In this document: positions 1 through 13,000 of the stretch, in pieces
Position numbering within the stretch: position 1 is the stretch's first letter
Layout: the number at the start of each line of letters is the position of its first letter
Assembly (NCBI RefSeq): GCF_050947335.1
Contig: NW_027473317.1
Span: forward strand, 992,001-1,056,000
Source: Megachile rotundata
Lineage: Eukaryota; Arthropoda; Insecta; Hymenoptera; Megachilidae
Reading direction: 5' to 3'
Length of the DNA: 64,000 bases
Program-made: the position numbers and the translations under genes
The notes under the pieces: model-generated
Seen by the model: the letters and a program-made list of their open reading frames with translations, nothing else
Databases searched by the model: none
Told to the model about the DNA's origin: nothing

Positions 1-3000
1 ATTGTATGATTGTGATTGTATGATTGTGATTGTATGATTGTGATTGTATGATTGTGATTGTATGATTGTGATTGTATGATTGTGATTGTATGATTGTGAT
101 TGTATGACTGTGATTGTATAATAGTGATTAAGACATTGCGATTGTATGATTGCGATTGTATGATTGTGATTGTATGACTGTGATTGTGTGATTGTGATAG
201 TAAGATTGTGATTGTATGATTGTGATTGTATGATTGCGATTGTATGATAGTGATTGTGACATTGCGATTGTATGATTGCGACTGTATGATTGTGATTGTA
301 TGATTGTGATTGTATGATTGTGATTGTATGATTGTGATTGTATGATTGTGATTGTATGATTGTGATTGTATGATTGTGATTGTATGATTGTGATAGAATG
401 ATTGCGATTGTATGATTGCGATTGTATGATTGCGATTGTATGATTGCGATTGTATGATTGCGATTGTATGATTGTGATTGTATGATTGCGTTTGTATGAT
501 TGCGATTGTATGATTGTCATTGTATGATTTTGATTGTATGATTGTGATTGTATGATCGTGATTGTATGATCGTGATTGTATGATCGTGATTGCATGATCG
601 TGATTGCATGATTGTGATTGTATGATTGTGATTATATGATTGTGATTGTATGATTGTGATTGTATGATTGTGATTGTATGATTGTGATTGTATGATTGTG
701 ATTGTATGATTGTGATTGTATGATTGAGATTGAATGATTGGGATTGTATGATTGTGATTGTATGGTTGTGATTGTATGATAGTGATTGTGACATTGCGAT
801 TGTATGATTGTGATTGTATGATTGTGATTGTATGATTGTGATTGTATGATTGTGATTGTATGATTGTGATTGTATGATTGTGATTGTATGATTGTGATTG
901 TATGCTTGTGATTGTATGATTGTGATTGTATGATTGTGATTGTACGATTGTCATTGTATGATTGTGATTGTATGATTTCAATTGTATGATTGTGATTGTA
1001 TGATTGCGATTGTAATATTGCGATTCTATGATTGTGATTGTATGATCGTGATTGTATGATCGTGATTGTATGATTGTGATTGTATGATTGTGATTGTATG
1101 ATTGTGACTATATGATTGTGATTGTATGATTGTGATTGTACGATAGTGATTGTGACATTGCGATTGTATGATTGCGATTGTATGATTGTGATTGTATGAT
1201 TGTGATTGTATGATTGTGATTGTATGATTGTGATTGTATGATTGTGATTGTATGATTGAGATTGAATGATTGGGATTGTATGATTGTGATTGTATGGTTG
1301 TGATTGTATGATAGTGATTGTGACATTGCGATTGTATGATTGTGATTGTATGATTGTCATTGTATGATTGTGATTGTATGATTTCAATTGTATGATTGTG
1401 ATTGTATGATTGCGATTGTAATATTGCGATTCCATGATTGTGATTGTATGATCGTGATTGTATGATCGTGATTGTATGATTGTGATTGTATGATTGTGAT
1501 TGTATGATTGTGACTATATGATTGTGATTGTATGATTGTGATTGTACGATAGTGATTGTGACATTGCGATTGTATGATTGCGGTTGTATGATTGTGATTG
1601 TATGACTGCGATTGTATGATTGTGATTGTATGATTGTGATTGTATGATTGTGATTGTATGACTGTGTTAGTATGATTGTGATTGTATGATAGTGATTGTG
1701 ATATTGCGATTGTATGATTGCGATTGTATGATTGCGATTGTATGATTGTGATTGCATGACTGTGATTGTATGATTGTGTTTGTATGATTGTGATTGTATG
1801 ATTGTGATTGTATGATTGTCATTGTATGAATGTGATTGTATGACTTTTATAGTATGATTGTGATTGTATGATTGTGATTGTATGATTGTGATTGTATGAT
1901 TGTGATTGTATGATTGTGATTGTATGATTGTGATTGTATGATTGTGATTGTATGATTGTGATTGTATGATTGTGATTGTATGATTGTGATAGAATGATTG
2001 CGATTGTATGATTGCGATTGTATGATTGCGATTGTATGATTGCGATTGTATGATTGTGATTGTATGATTGCGTTTGTATGATTGTGATTGTATGGTTGTG
2101 ATTGTATGATTGTGGTTGTATGATTGTGATTGTATGATTGTGATTGTATGATTTTGATTGTATGATTGTGATTGCATGACTGAGATTGTATGATTGTGAT
2201 TGTATGATTGTGATTGTATGATTGTGATTGTATGATTGTGACTATATGATTGTGATTGTATGATTGTGATTGTACGATAGTGATTGTGACATTGCGATTG
2301 TATGATTGCGATTGTATGATTGTGATTGTATGACTGCGATTGTATGATTGTGATTGTATGATTGTGATTGTATGACTGTGTTAGTATGATTGTGATTGTA
2401 TGATAGTGATTGTGATATTGCGATTGTATGATTGCGATTGTATGATTGTGATTGCATGACTGTGATTGTATGATTGTATTTGTATGATTGTGATTGTATG
2501 ATTGTGATTGTATGATTGTGATTGTATGATTGTGATTGTATGATTGTGATTGTATGATTGTGATTGTATGATTGTGATTGTATGATTGTGATTGTATGAT
2601 TGAGATTGAATGATTGGGATTGTATGATTGTGATTGTATGGTTGTGATTGTATGATAGTGATTGTGACATTGCGATTGTATGATTGTGATTGTATGATTG
2701 TGATTGTATGATTGTGATTGTATGATTGTGATTGTATGATTGTGATTGTATGATTGTGATTGTATGATTGTGATTGTATGCTTGTGATTGTATGATTGTG
2801 ATTGTATGATTGTGATTGTATGATTGTCATTGTATGATTGTGATTGTATGATTTCAATTGTATGATTGTGATTGTATGATTGCGATTGTAATATTGCGAT
2901 TCCATGATTGTGATTGTATGATCGTGATTGTATGATCGTGATTGTATGATTGTGATTGTATGATTGTGATTGTATGATTGTGACTATATGATTGTGATTG

Positions 3001-3840
3001 TATGATTGTGATTGTACGATAGTGATTGTGACATTGCGATTGTATGATTGCGGTTGTATGATTGTGATTGTATGACTGCGATTGTATGATTGTGATTGTA
3101 TGATTGTGATTGTATGATTGTGATTGTATGACTGTGTTAGTATGATTGTGATTGTATGATAGTGATTGTGATATTGCGATTGTATGATTGCGATTGTATG
3201 ATTGCGATTGTATGATTGTGATTGCATGACTGTGATTGTATGATTGTGTTTGTATGATTGTGATTGTATGATTGTGATTGTATGATTGTCATTGTATGAA
3301 TGTGATTGTATGACTTTTATAGTATGATTGTGATTGTATGATTGTGATTGTATGATTGTGATTGTATGATTGTGATTGTATGATTGTGATTGTATGATTG
3401 TGATTGTATGATTGTGATTGTATGATTGTGATTGTATGATTGTGATTGTATGATTGTGATTGTATGATTGTGATAGAATGATTGCGATTGTATGATTGCG
3501 ATTGTATGATTGCGATTGTATGATTGCGATTGTATGATTGTGATTGTATGATTGCGTTTGTATGATTGTGATTGTATGGTTGTGATTGTATGATTGTGGT
3601 TGTATGATTGTGATTGTATGATTGTGATTGTATGATTTTGATTGTATGATTGTGATTGCATGACTGAGATTGTATGATTGTGATTGTATGATTGTGATTG
3701 TATGATTGTGATTGTATGATTGTGACTATATGATTGTGATTGTATGATTGTGATTGTACGATAGTGATTGTGACATTGCGATTGTATGATTGCGATTGTA
3801 TGATTGTGATTGTATGACTGCGATTGTATGATTGTGATTG
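1..3840 (+). repeat. Higher-order module P1
   Basis: This is the first copy of module P. Its start carries the variant ATTAAGACATTGCG (about 126-140), followed by runs of TGCG units and ATCG units. The same order recurs in P2 (marker near 27386) and P3 (near 49295). Alignment to P3 is at +49,167 bp over the first kilobase and +49,489 bp around 2.2-2.9 kb, so P3 has gained 322 bp (23 units) between those points. The second half is built of 0.7-kb sub-blocks described separately. The right border is where similarity to the sequence 6,216 bp downstream begins. The true left end lies outside the window. Confidence 0.8.
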
Positions 3841-3937
3841 TATGATTGTGATTGTATGACTGTGTTAGTATGATTGTGATTGTATGATAGTGATTGTGAT
3901 ATTGCGATTGTATGATTGCGATTGTATGATTGTGATT
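1754..3937 (+). repeat. Three 0.70-0.77 kb sub-blocks inside P1
   Basis: The landmark GCATGACTGTG starts at 1754, 2454, 3224 and 3938, giving blocks of 700, 770 and 714 bp (50, 55 and 51 units). The first and third blocks carry GTCATTG, GAATGTG and GACTTTTATAG soon after the landmark. The middle block has TGTATTTGTATG and then plain consensus units where that marker would be. The GACTTTTATAG spacing is therefore a 1,470-bp dimer here (1842 to 3312). The same 1,470-bp spacing occurs in P3 (51331 to 52801). Confidence 0.8.
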
Positions 3938-4543
3938 GCATGACTGTGATTGTATGATTGTGTTTGTATGATTGTGATTGTATGATTGTGATTGTATGAT
4001 TGTCATTGTATGAATGTGATTGTATGACTTTTATAGTATGATTGTGATTGTATGATTGTGATTGTATGATTGTGATTGTATGATTGTGATTGTATGATTG
4101 TGATTGTATGATTGTGATTGTATGATTGTGATTGTATGATTGTGATTGTATGATTGTGATTGTATGATTGTGATTGTATGATTGTGATTGTATGATTGTG
4201 ATTGTATGATTGTGATTGTATGATTGTGATTGTATGATTGTGATTGTATGATCGTGATTGTATGATCGTGATTGTATGATTGTGATTGCATGATTGTGAT
4301 TGTATGATTTTAATTGTATGATTGTGATTGTATGATTGTGATTGTATGATTGCGACTGTATGATTGTGATTGTATGATTTTGATTGTATGATAGTGATTG
4401 CATGATTGTGATTATATGATTGTGATTGTATGATTGTGATTGCATGATTGTGATTGTATGATCGTCATTGTATGATTGTGATTGTATGATTGTGATTGTA
4501 TGATTGTGATTGTATGATTGTGATTGTATGATTGTGATTGCAT

Positions 4544-4631
4544 GATCGTGATTGTATGATCGTGATTGTATGATCGTGATTGTATGATCGTGATTATATG
4601 ATCGTGATTGTATGATCGTGATTGTATGATC
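4544..4631 (+). repeat. Run of seven GATC-bearing units
   Basis: Seven consecutive units carry ATCGTG in place of ATTGTG, placing GATC at 4544, 4558, 4572, 4586, 4600, 4614 and 4628, exactly 14 bp apart. The fifth unit also has ATTATATG. Three more GATC units follow near 4724-4755. Equivalent runs start near 10760 (Q2), 17648 (Q3), 30751 (Q4) and 54803 (Q5). Each of these units also gains a CpG. Confidence 0.9.
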
Positions 4632-5275
4632 GTGATTGTATGATTGTGATTGTATGACTGTGATTGTATAATAGTGATTGTGACATTGCGATTGTATGAT
4701 TGTGACTGTATGATTGTGATTGTATGATCGTGATTGTATGATCGTGATTGTATGATCGTGATTGTATGATTGTGATTGTATGACTGTGATTGTATAATAG
4801 TGATTAAGACATTGCGATTGTATGATTGCGATTGTATGATTGTGATTGTATGACTGTGATTGTGTGATTGTGATAGTAAGATTGTGATTGTATGATTGTG
4901 ATTGTATGATTGCGATTGTATGATAGTGATTGTGACATTGCGATTGTATGATTGCGACTGTATGATTGTGATTGTATGATTGTGATTGTATGATTGTGAT
5001 TGTATGATTGTGATTGTATGATTGTGATTGTATGATTGTGATTGTATGATTGTGATTGTATGATTGTGATTGTATGATTGCGACTGTATGATTGTGATTG
5101 TATGATTGTGTTTGTATGATTGTGATTGTATGATTGTGATTGTATGATTGTCATTGTATGAATGTGATTGTATGACTGTGATTGTATGATTGTGATAGTA
5201 AGATTGTGATTGTATGATTGTGATTGTATGATTGTGATTGTATGATTGTGATTGTATGATTGTGATTGTATGATT

Positions 5276-6283
5276 TTATTTGTATGATTGTGATTGTATG
5301 TTTGTGATTGTATGATTGTGATTGTATGATTTTGATTGTATGATTGTGATTGCATGATTGAGATTGTATGATTGTGATTGTATGATCGTGATTGTATGAT
5401 TGTGATTATATGATTGTGATTGTATGATCGCGTTTGTATGATTGTGATTGTATGATTGTGATTGTATGATTGTGATTGTATGATCGCGATTGTATGATCG
5501 TGATTGTATGATCGTGATTGTATGATCGTGATTGTAGGATTGTGATTGTATGATTGTGATTGTATGACTGTGATTGTATAATAGTGATTGTGACATTGCG
5601 ATTGTATGATTGCGATTGTATGATTGTGATTGTATGACTGTGATTGTATGATTGTGATAGTAAGATTGTGATTGTATGATTGTGATTGTATGATTGTGAT
5701 TGTATGATTGTGATTGTATGATAGTGATTGTGACATTGTGATTGTATGATTGTGATTGTATGATTGTGATTGTATGATTTTATTTGTATGATTGTGATTG
5801 TATGATTGTGATTGTATGATTGTGATTGTATGATTTTGATTGTATGATTGTGATTGCATGATTGAGATTGTATGATTGTGATTGTATGATCGTGATTGTA
5901 TGATTGTGATTATATGATTGTGATTGTATGATCGCGTTTGTATGATTGTGATTGTATGATTGTGATTGTATGATTGTGATTGTATGATCGTGATTGTATG
6001 ATCGTGATTGTATGATCGTGATTGTATGATCGTGATTGTAGGATTGTGATTGTATGATTGTGATTGTATGACTGTGATTGTATAATAGTGATTGTGACAT
6101 TGCGATTGTATGATTGCGATTGTATGATTGTGATTGTATGACTGTGATTGTATGATTGTGATAGTAAGATTGTGATTGTATGATTGTGATTGTATGATTG
6201 TGATTGTATGATAGTGATTGTGACATTGTGATTGTATGATTGCGAATGTATGATTGTGATTGTATGATTGTGATTGTATGATT
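5276..6283 (+). repeat. 504-bp tandem duplication inside Q1
   Basis: TTTTATTTGTATG occurs at about 5276 and 5780, and the unusual GTAGGATTG unit at about 5535 and 6039. Both pairs are 504 bp (36 units) apart, marking two adjacent copies of one block. The first copy has ATCGCG and TATGTTTG units that the second lacks. The pair is kept in Q2 (11492 and 11996), Q3 (18380 and 18884) and Q5 (55535 and 56039) at 504 bp, and in Q4 (31483 and 31973) at 490 bp. It therefore predates the amplification of Q. Confidence 0.85.
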
Positions 6284-9200
6284 GTGATTGTATGATTGTG
6301 ATTGTATGACTTTAATTGTATGATTGTGATTGTATGATTTTAATTGTATGATTGTGATTGTATGATTGTGATTGAATGATTGTGATTGTATGATTGTGAT
6401 TGTATGATTGTGATTGTATGATTGTGATTGTATGATTGTGATTGTATGATTTTGATTGTATGATTGTGTTTGCATGACTGAGATTGTATGATTGTGATTG
6501 TATGATTGTGATTGTATGATTGTGATTGTATGATTGTGATTGTATGATTGTGATTGTATGATTGTGATTGTATGATTGTGATTGTATGATTGTGATTGTA
6601 TGATTGTAATTGTATGATTGAGATTGAATGATTGGGATTGTATGATTGTGATTGTATGATTGTGATTGTATGATAGTGATTATGACATTGCGATTGTATG
6701 ATTCAGATTGTATGGTTGTGATTGTATGATTGTGATTGTATGATTGTGATTGTATGGTTGTGATTGTATGATTGTGATTGTATGATTGTGATTGTATGAT
6801 TGTGATTGTATGATTGTGATTGTATGATTGTGATTGTATGATTGTGATTGTATGATTGTGATTGTATGATTTTAATTGTATGATTGTGATTGCATGATTG
6901 TGATTTTATGATTGCGACTGTGTGATTGTGATTGTATGATTTTGATTGTATGATTGTGATTGCATGATTGTGATTGCATGATTGCGACTGTATGATTGTG
7001 ATTGTATGATTTTGATTGTATGATTGTGATTGTATGATTGTGATTGTATGATTGTGATTATATGATTGTGATTGTATGATTGTGATTGTATGACTGTGAT
7101 TGTATAATAGTGATTGTGACATTGCGATTGTATGATTGCGATTGTATGATTGTGATTGTATGATTGTGATTGTATGATTGTGATTGTATGATTGTGATTG
7201 TATGATTATGATTGTATGATTGTGATTGTATGATTGTGATTGTATGATTGTGATCGTATGATTGTGATAGAATGATTGCGATTGTATGATTGCGATTGTA
7301 TGATTGCGATTGTATGATTGCGATTGTATGATTGTGATTGTATGATTGCATTTGTATGATTGCGATTGTATGATTGTCATTGTATGATTTTGATTGTATG
7401 ATTGTGATTGTATGATCGTGATTGTATGATCGTGATTGTATGATTGTGATTGCATGATTGTGATTGTATGATTGTGATTGTATGATTGTGATTGTATGAT
7501 TTTAATTGTATAATTGGGATTGTATGATTGGGATTGTATGATTGGGATTGTATGATTGTGATTGTATGATTGTGATTGTATGATTGCGTTTGTATGATTG
7601 CGATTGTATGATTGTCATTGTATGATTGTGATTGTATGATTGTGATTCTATGATCGTGATTGTATGATCGTGATTGTATGATCGTGATTGTATGATCGTG
7701 ATTGTATGATCGTGATTGTATGATTGTGATTGTATGACTGTGATTGTATAATAGTGATTGTGACATTGCGATTGTATGATTGCGGTTGTATGATTGTGAT
7801 TGTATGACTGTGGTTGTGTGATTGTGATAGTAAGATTGTGATTGTATGATTGTGATTGTATGATTGCGATTGTATGATAGTGATTGTGACATTGCGATTG
7901 TATGATTGCGATTGTATGATTGTGATTGTATGATTGTGATTGTATGATTGTGATTGTATGATTGTGATTGTATGATTGTGATTGTATGATTTTAATTGTA
8001 TGATTGTGATTGTATGATTGTGATTGTATGATTGTGATTGTATGATTGCGACTGTATGATTGTGATTGTATGATTTTGATTGTATGATTGTGATTGCATG
8101 ATTGTGATTATATGATTGTGATTGTATGATTGTGATTGCATGATTGTGATTGTATGATCGTCATTGTATGATTGTGATTGTATGATTGTGATTGTATGAT
8201 TGTGATTGTATGATTGTGATTGTATGATTGTGATTGTATGATTGTGATTGTATGATTGTGATTGTATGATTGTGATTGTATGATTGTGATTGTATGATTT
8301 TGATTGTATGATTGTGATTGCATGATTGAGATTGTATGATTGTGTTTGTATGATTGCGATTGTATGATTGTGATTGCATGACTGTGATTGTATGATTGTG
8401 ATTGTATGCTTGTGATTGTATGATTGTGATTGTATGATTGTGATTGTATGATTGTGATTGTATGATTGTCATTGTATGATTGTGATTGTATGATTTTAAT
8501 TGTATGATTGTGATTGTATGATTGCGATTGTAATATTGCGATTGTATGATTGTGATTGTATGATCGTGATTGTATGATCGTGGTTGTATGATTGTGATTG
8601 TATGATTGTGATTGTATGCTTGTGATTGTATGATTGTGATTGTACGATAGTGATTGTGACATTGCGATTGTATGATTGCGATTGTATGATTGTGATTGTA
8701 TGACTGCGATTGTATGATTGTGATTGTATGATTTTGATTGTATGATTGTGATTGCATGACTGAGATTGTATGATTGTGATTGTATGATTGTGATTGTATG
8801 ATTGTGATTGTATGATTGTGATTGTATGATTGTGATTGTATGATTGTGATGGTATGATTGTGATTGTATGATTGTGATAGAATGATTGCGATTGTATGAT
8901 TGCGTTTGTATGATTGCGATTGTATGATTGTGATTGTATGATTGCGTTTGTATGATTGCGATTGTATGATTGTCATTGTATGATTGTGATTGTATGATTG
9001 TGATTCTATGATCGTGATTGTATGATCGTGATTGTATGATCGTGATTGTATGATCGTGATTGTATGATTGTGATTGTATGATTGTGATTGTATGATTGTG
9101 ATTATATGATTGTGATTGTATGATTGTGATTGTACGATAGTGATTGTGACATTGCGATTGTATGATTGCGATTGTATGATTGTGATTGTATGACTGCGAT

Positions 9201-10056
9201 TGTATGATTGTGATTGTATGATTTTGATTGTATGATTGTGATTGCATGACTGAGATTGTATGATTGTGATTGTATGATTGTGATTGTATGATTGTGATTG
9301 TATGATTGTGATTGTATGATTGTGATTGTATGATTGTGATTGTATGATTGTGATTGTATGATTGTGATTGTATGATTGTGATTGTATGATTGTGATTGTA
9401 TGATTGAGATTGAATGATTGGGATTGTATGATTGTGATTGTATGATTGTGATTGTATGATAGTGATTGTGACATTGCGATTGTATGATTCAGATTGTATG
9501 GTTGTGATTGTATGATTGTGATTGTATGATTGTGATTGTATGATTGTGATTGTATGGTCGTGATTGTATGATTGTGATTGTATGATTGTGATTGTATGAT
9601 TGTGATTGTATGATTTTAATTGTATGATTGTGATTGCATGATTGTGATTTTATGATTGCGACTGTGTGATTGTGATTGTATGATTTTGATTGTATGATTG
9701 TAATTGCATGATTGTGATTATATGATTGTGATTGTATGATTGTGATTGTATCATTGTGATTGTATGATTGTGATTGTATGATTGCGATTGTATGATTGTG
9801 ATTGTATGATTGTGATTGTATGATTGTGATTGTATGATTGTGATTGTATGATTGTGATTGTATGATTGTGATTGTATGATTGTGATTGTATGATTGTGAT
9901 TGCATGATTGTGATTGTATTATTGTGATTGTTTGATTGTGATTGTATGATTGTGATTGTACGATAGTGATTGTGACATTGCGATTGTATGATTGCGATTG
10001 TATGATTGTGATTGTATGACTGCGATTGTATGATGGTGATTGTATGATTGTGATTG

Positions 10057-13000
10057 TATGATTGTGATTGTATGACTGTGTTAGTATGATTGTGATTGTA
10101 TGATAGTGATTGTGATATTGCGATTGTATGATTGCGATTGTATGATTGTGATTGCATGACTGTGATTGTATGATTGTGTTTGTATGATTGTGATTGTATG
10201 ATTGTGATTGTATGATTGTCATTGTATGAATGTGATTGTATGACTTTTATAGTATGATTGTGATTGTATGATTGTGATTGTATGATTGTGATTGTATGAT
10301 TGTGATTGTATGATTGTGATTGTATGATTGTGATTGTATGATTGTGATTGTATGATTGTGATTGTATGATTGTGATTGTATGATTGTGATTGTATGATTG
10401 TGATTGTATGATTGTGATTGTATGATTGTGATTGTATGATTGTGATTGTATGATTGTGATTGTATGATCGTGATTGTATGATCGTGATTGTATGATTGTG
10501 ATTGCATGATTGTGATTGTATGATTTTAATTGTATGATTGTGATTGTATGATTGTGATTGTATGATTGCGACTGTATGATTGTGATTGTATGATTTTGAT
10601 TGTATGATAGTGATTGCATGATTGTGATTATATGATTGTGATTGTATGATTGTGATTGCATGATTGTGATTGTATGATCGTCATTGTATGATTGTGATTG
10701 TATGATTGTGATTGTATGATTGTGATTGTATGATTGTGATTGTATGATTGTGATTGCATGATCGTGATTGTATGATCGTGATTGTATGATCGTGATTGTA
10801 TGATCGTGATTATATGATCGTGATTGTATGATCGTGATTGTATGATCGTGATTGTATGATTGTGATTGTATGACTGTGATTGTATAATAGTGATTGTGAC
10901 ATTGCGATTGTATGATTGTGACTGTATGATTGTGATTGTATGATCGTGATTGTATGATCGTGATTGTATGATCGTGATTGTATGATTGTGATTGTATGAC
11001 TGTGATTGTATAATAGTGATTAAGACATTGCGATTGTATGATTGCGATTGTATGATTGTGATTGTATGACTGTGATTGTGTGATTGTGATAGTAAGATTG
11101 TGATTGTATGATTGTGATTGTATGATTGCGATTGTATGATAGTGATTGTGACATTGCGATTGTATGATTGCGACTGTATGATTGTGATTGTATGATTGTG
11201 ATTGTATGATTGTGATTGTATGATTGTGATTGTATGATTGTGATTGTATGATTGTGATTGTATGATTGTGATTGTATGATTGTGATTGTATGATTGCGAC
11301 TGTATGATTGTGATTGTATGATTGTGTTTGTATGATTGTGATTGTATGATTGTGATTGTATGATTGTCATTGTATGAATGTGATTGTATGACTGTGATTG
11401 TATGATTGTGATAGTAAGATTGTGATTGTATGATTGTGATTGTATGATTGTGATTGTATGATTGTGATTGTATGATTGTGATTGTATGATTTTATTTGTA
11501 TGATTGTGATTGTATGTTTGTGATTGTATGATTGTGATTGTATGATTTTGATTGTATGATTGTGATTGCATGATTGAGATTGTATGATTGTGATTGTATG
11601 ATCGTGATTGTATGATTGTGATTATATGATTGTGATTGTATGATCGCGTTTGTATGATTGTGATTGTATGATTGTGATTGTATGATTGTGATTGTATGAT
11701 CGCGATTGTATGATCGTGATTGTATGATCGTGATTGTATGATCGTGATTGTAGGATTGTGATTGTATGATTGTGATTGTATGACTGTGATTGTATAATAG
11801 TGATTGTGACATTGCGATTGTATGATTGCGATTGTATGATTGTGATTGTATGACTGTGATTGTATGATTGTGATAGTAAGATTGTGATTGTATGATTGTG
11901 ATTGTATGATTGTGATTGTATGATTGTGATTGTATGATAGTGATTGTGACATTGTGATTGTATGATTGTGATTGTATGATTGTGATTGTATGATTTTATT
12001 TGTATGATTGTGATTGTATGATTGTGATTGTATGATTGTGATTGTATGATTTTGATTGTATGATTGTGATTGCATGATTGAGATTGTATGATTGTGATTG
12101 TATGATCGTGATTGTATGATTGTGATTATATGATTGTGATTGTATGATCGCGTTTGTATGATTGTGATTGTATGATTGTGATTGTATGATTGTGATTGTA
12201 TGATCGTGATTGTATGATCGTGATTGTATGATCGTGATTGTATGATCGTGATTGTAGGATTGTGATTGTATGATTGTGATTGTATGACTGTGATTGTATA
12301 ATAGTGATTGTGACATTGCGATTGTATGATTGCGATTGTATGATTGTGATTGTATGACTGTGATTGTATGATTGTGATAGTAAGATTGTGATTGTATGAT
12401 TGTGATTGTATGATTGTGATTGTATGATAGTGATTGTGACATTGTGATTGTATGATTGCGAATGTATGATTGTGATTGTATGATTGTGATTGTATGATTG
12501 TGATTGTATGATTGTGATTGTATGACTTTAATTGTATGATTGTGATTGTATGATTTTAATTGTATGATTGTGATTGTATGATTGTGATTGTATGATTGTG
12601 ATTGTATGATTGTGATTGTATGATTGTGATTGTATGATTGTGATTGTATGATTGTGATTGTATGATTTTGATTGTATGATTGTGTTTGCATGACTGAGAT
12701 TGTATGATTGTGATTGTATGATTGTGATTGTATGATTGTGATTGTATGATTGTGATTGTATGATTGTGATTGTATGATTGTGATTGTATGATTGTGATTG
12801 TATGATTGTGATTGTATGATTGTAATTGTATGATTGAGATTGAATGATTGGGATTGTATGATTGTGATTGTATGATTGTGATTGTATGATAGTAATTATG
12901 ACATTGCGATTGTATGATTCAGATTGTATGGTTGTGATTGTATGATTGTGATTGTATGATTGTGATTGTATGGTTGTGATTGTATGATTGTGATTGTATG

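Larger units (their letters stand above)
3841..10056 (+). repeat. Higher-order module Q1, 6,216 bp
   Basis: This is the first copy of module Q. From about 3840 to 10250 the variant pattern repeats exactly 6,216 bp (444 units) downstream, at +13,104 bp in Q3 and at +50,259 bp in Q5. In order it contains a GATC-rich run (4544-4631), the ATTAAGACATTGCG unit (about 4804), a 504-bp tandem duplication (5276-6283), the linked pair ATTGAG-ATTGAATG, a TTTTATG segment, a triple ATTGGG cluster (about 7508-7555) and the rare GTATTATTG and GTTTGATTG units near 9918-9935. Differences from Q2 found by eye: 6375 is A where Q2 has T; 6678 is G where Q2 has A; 7190 is G where Q2 has T. Confidence 0.88.
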
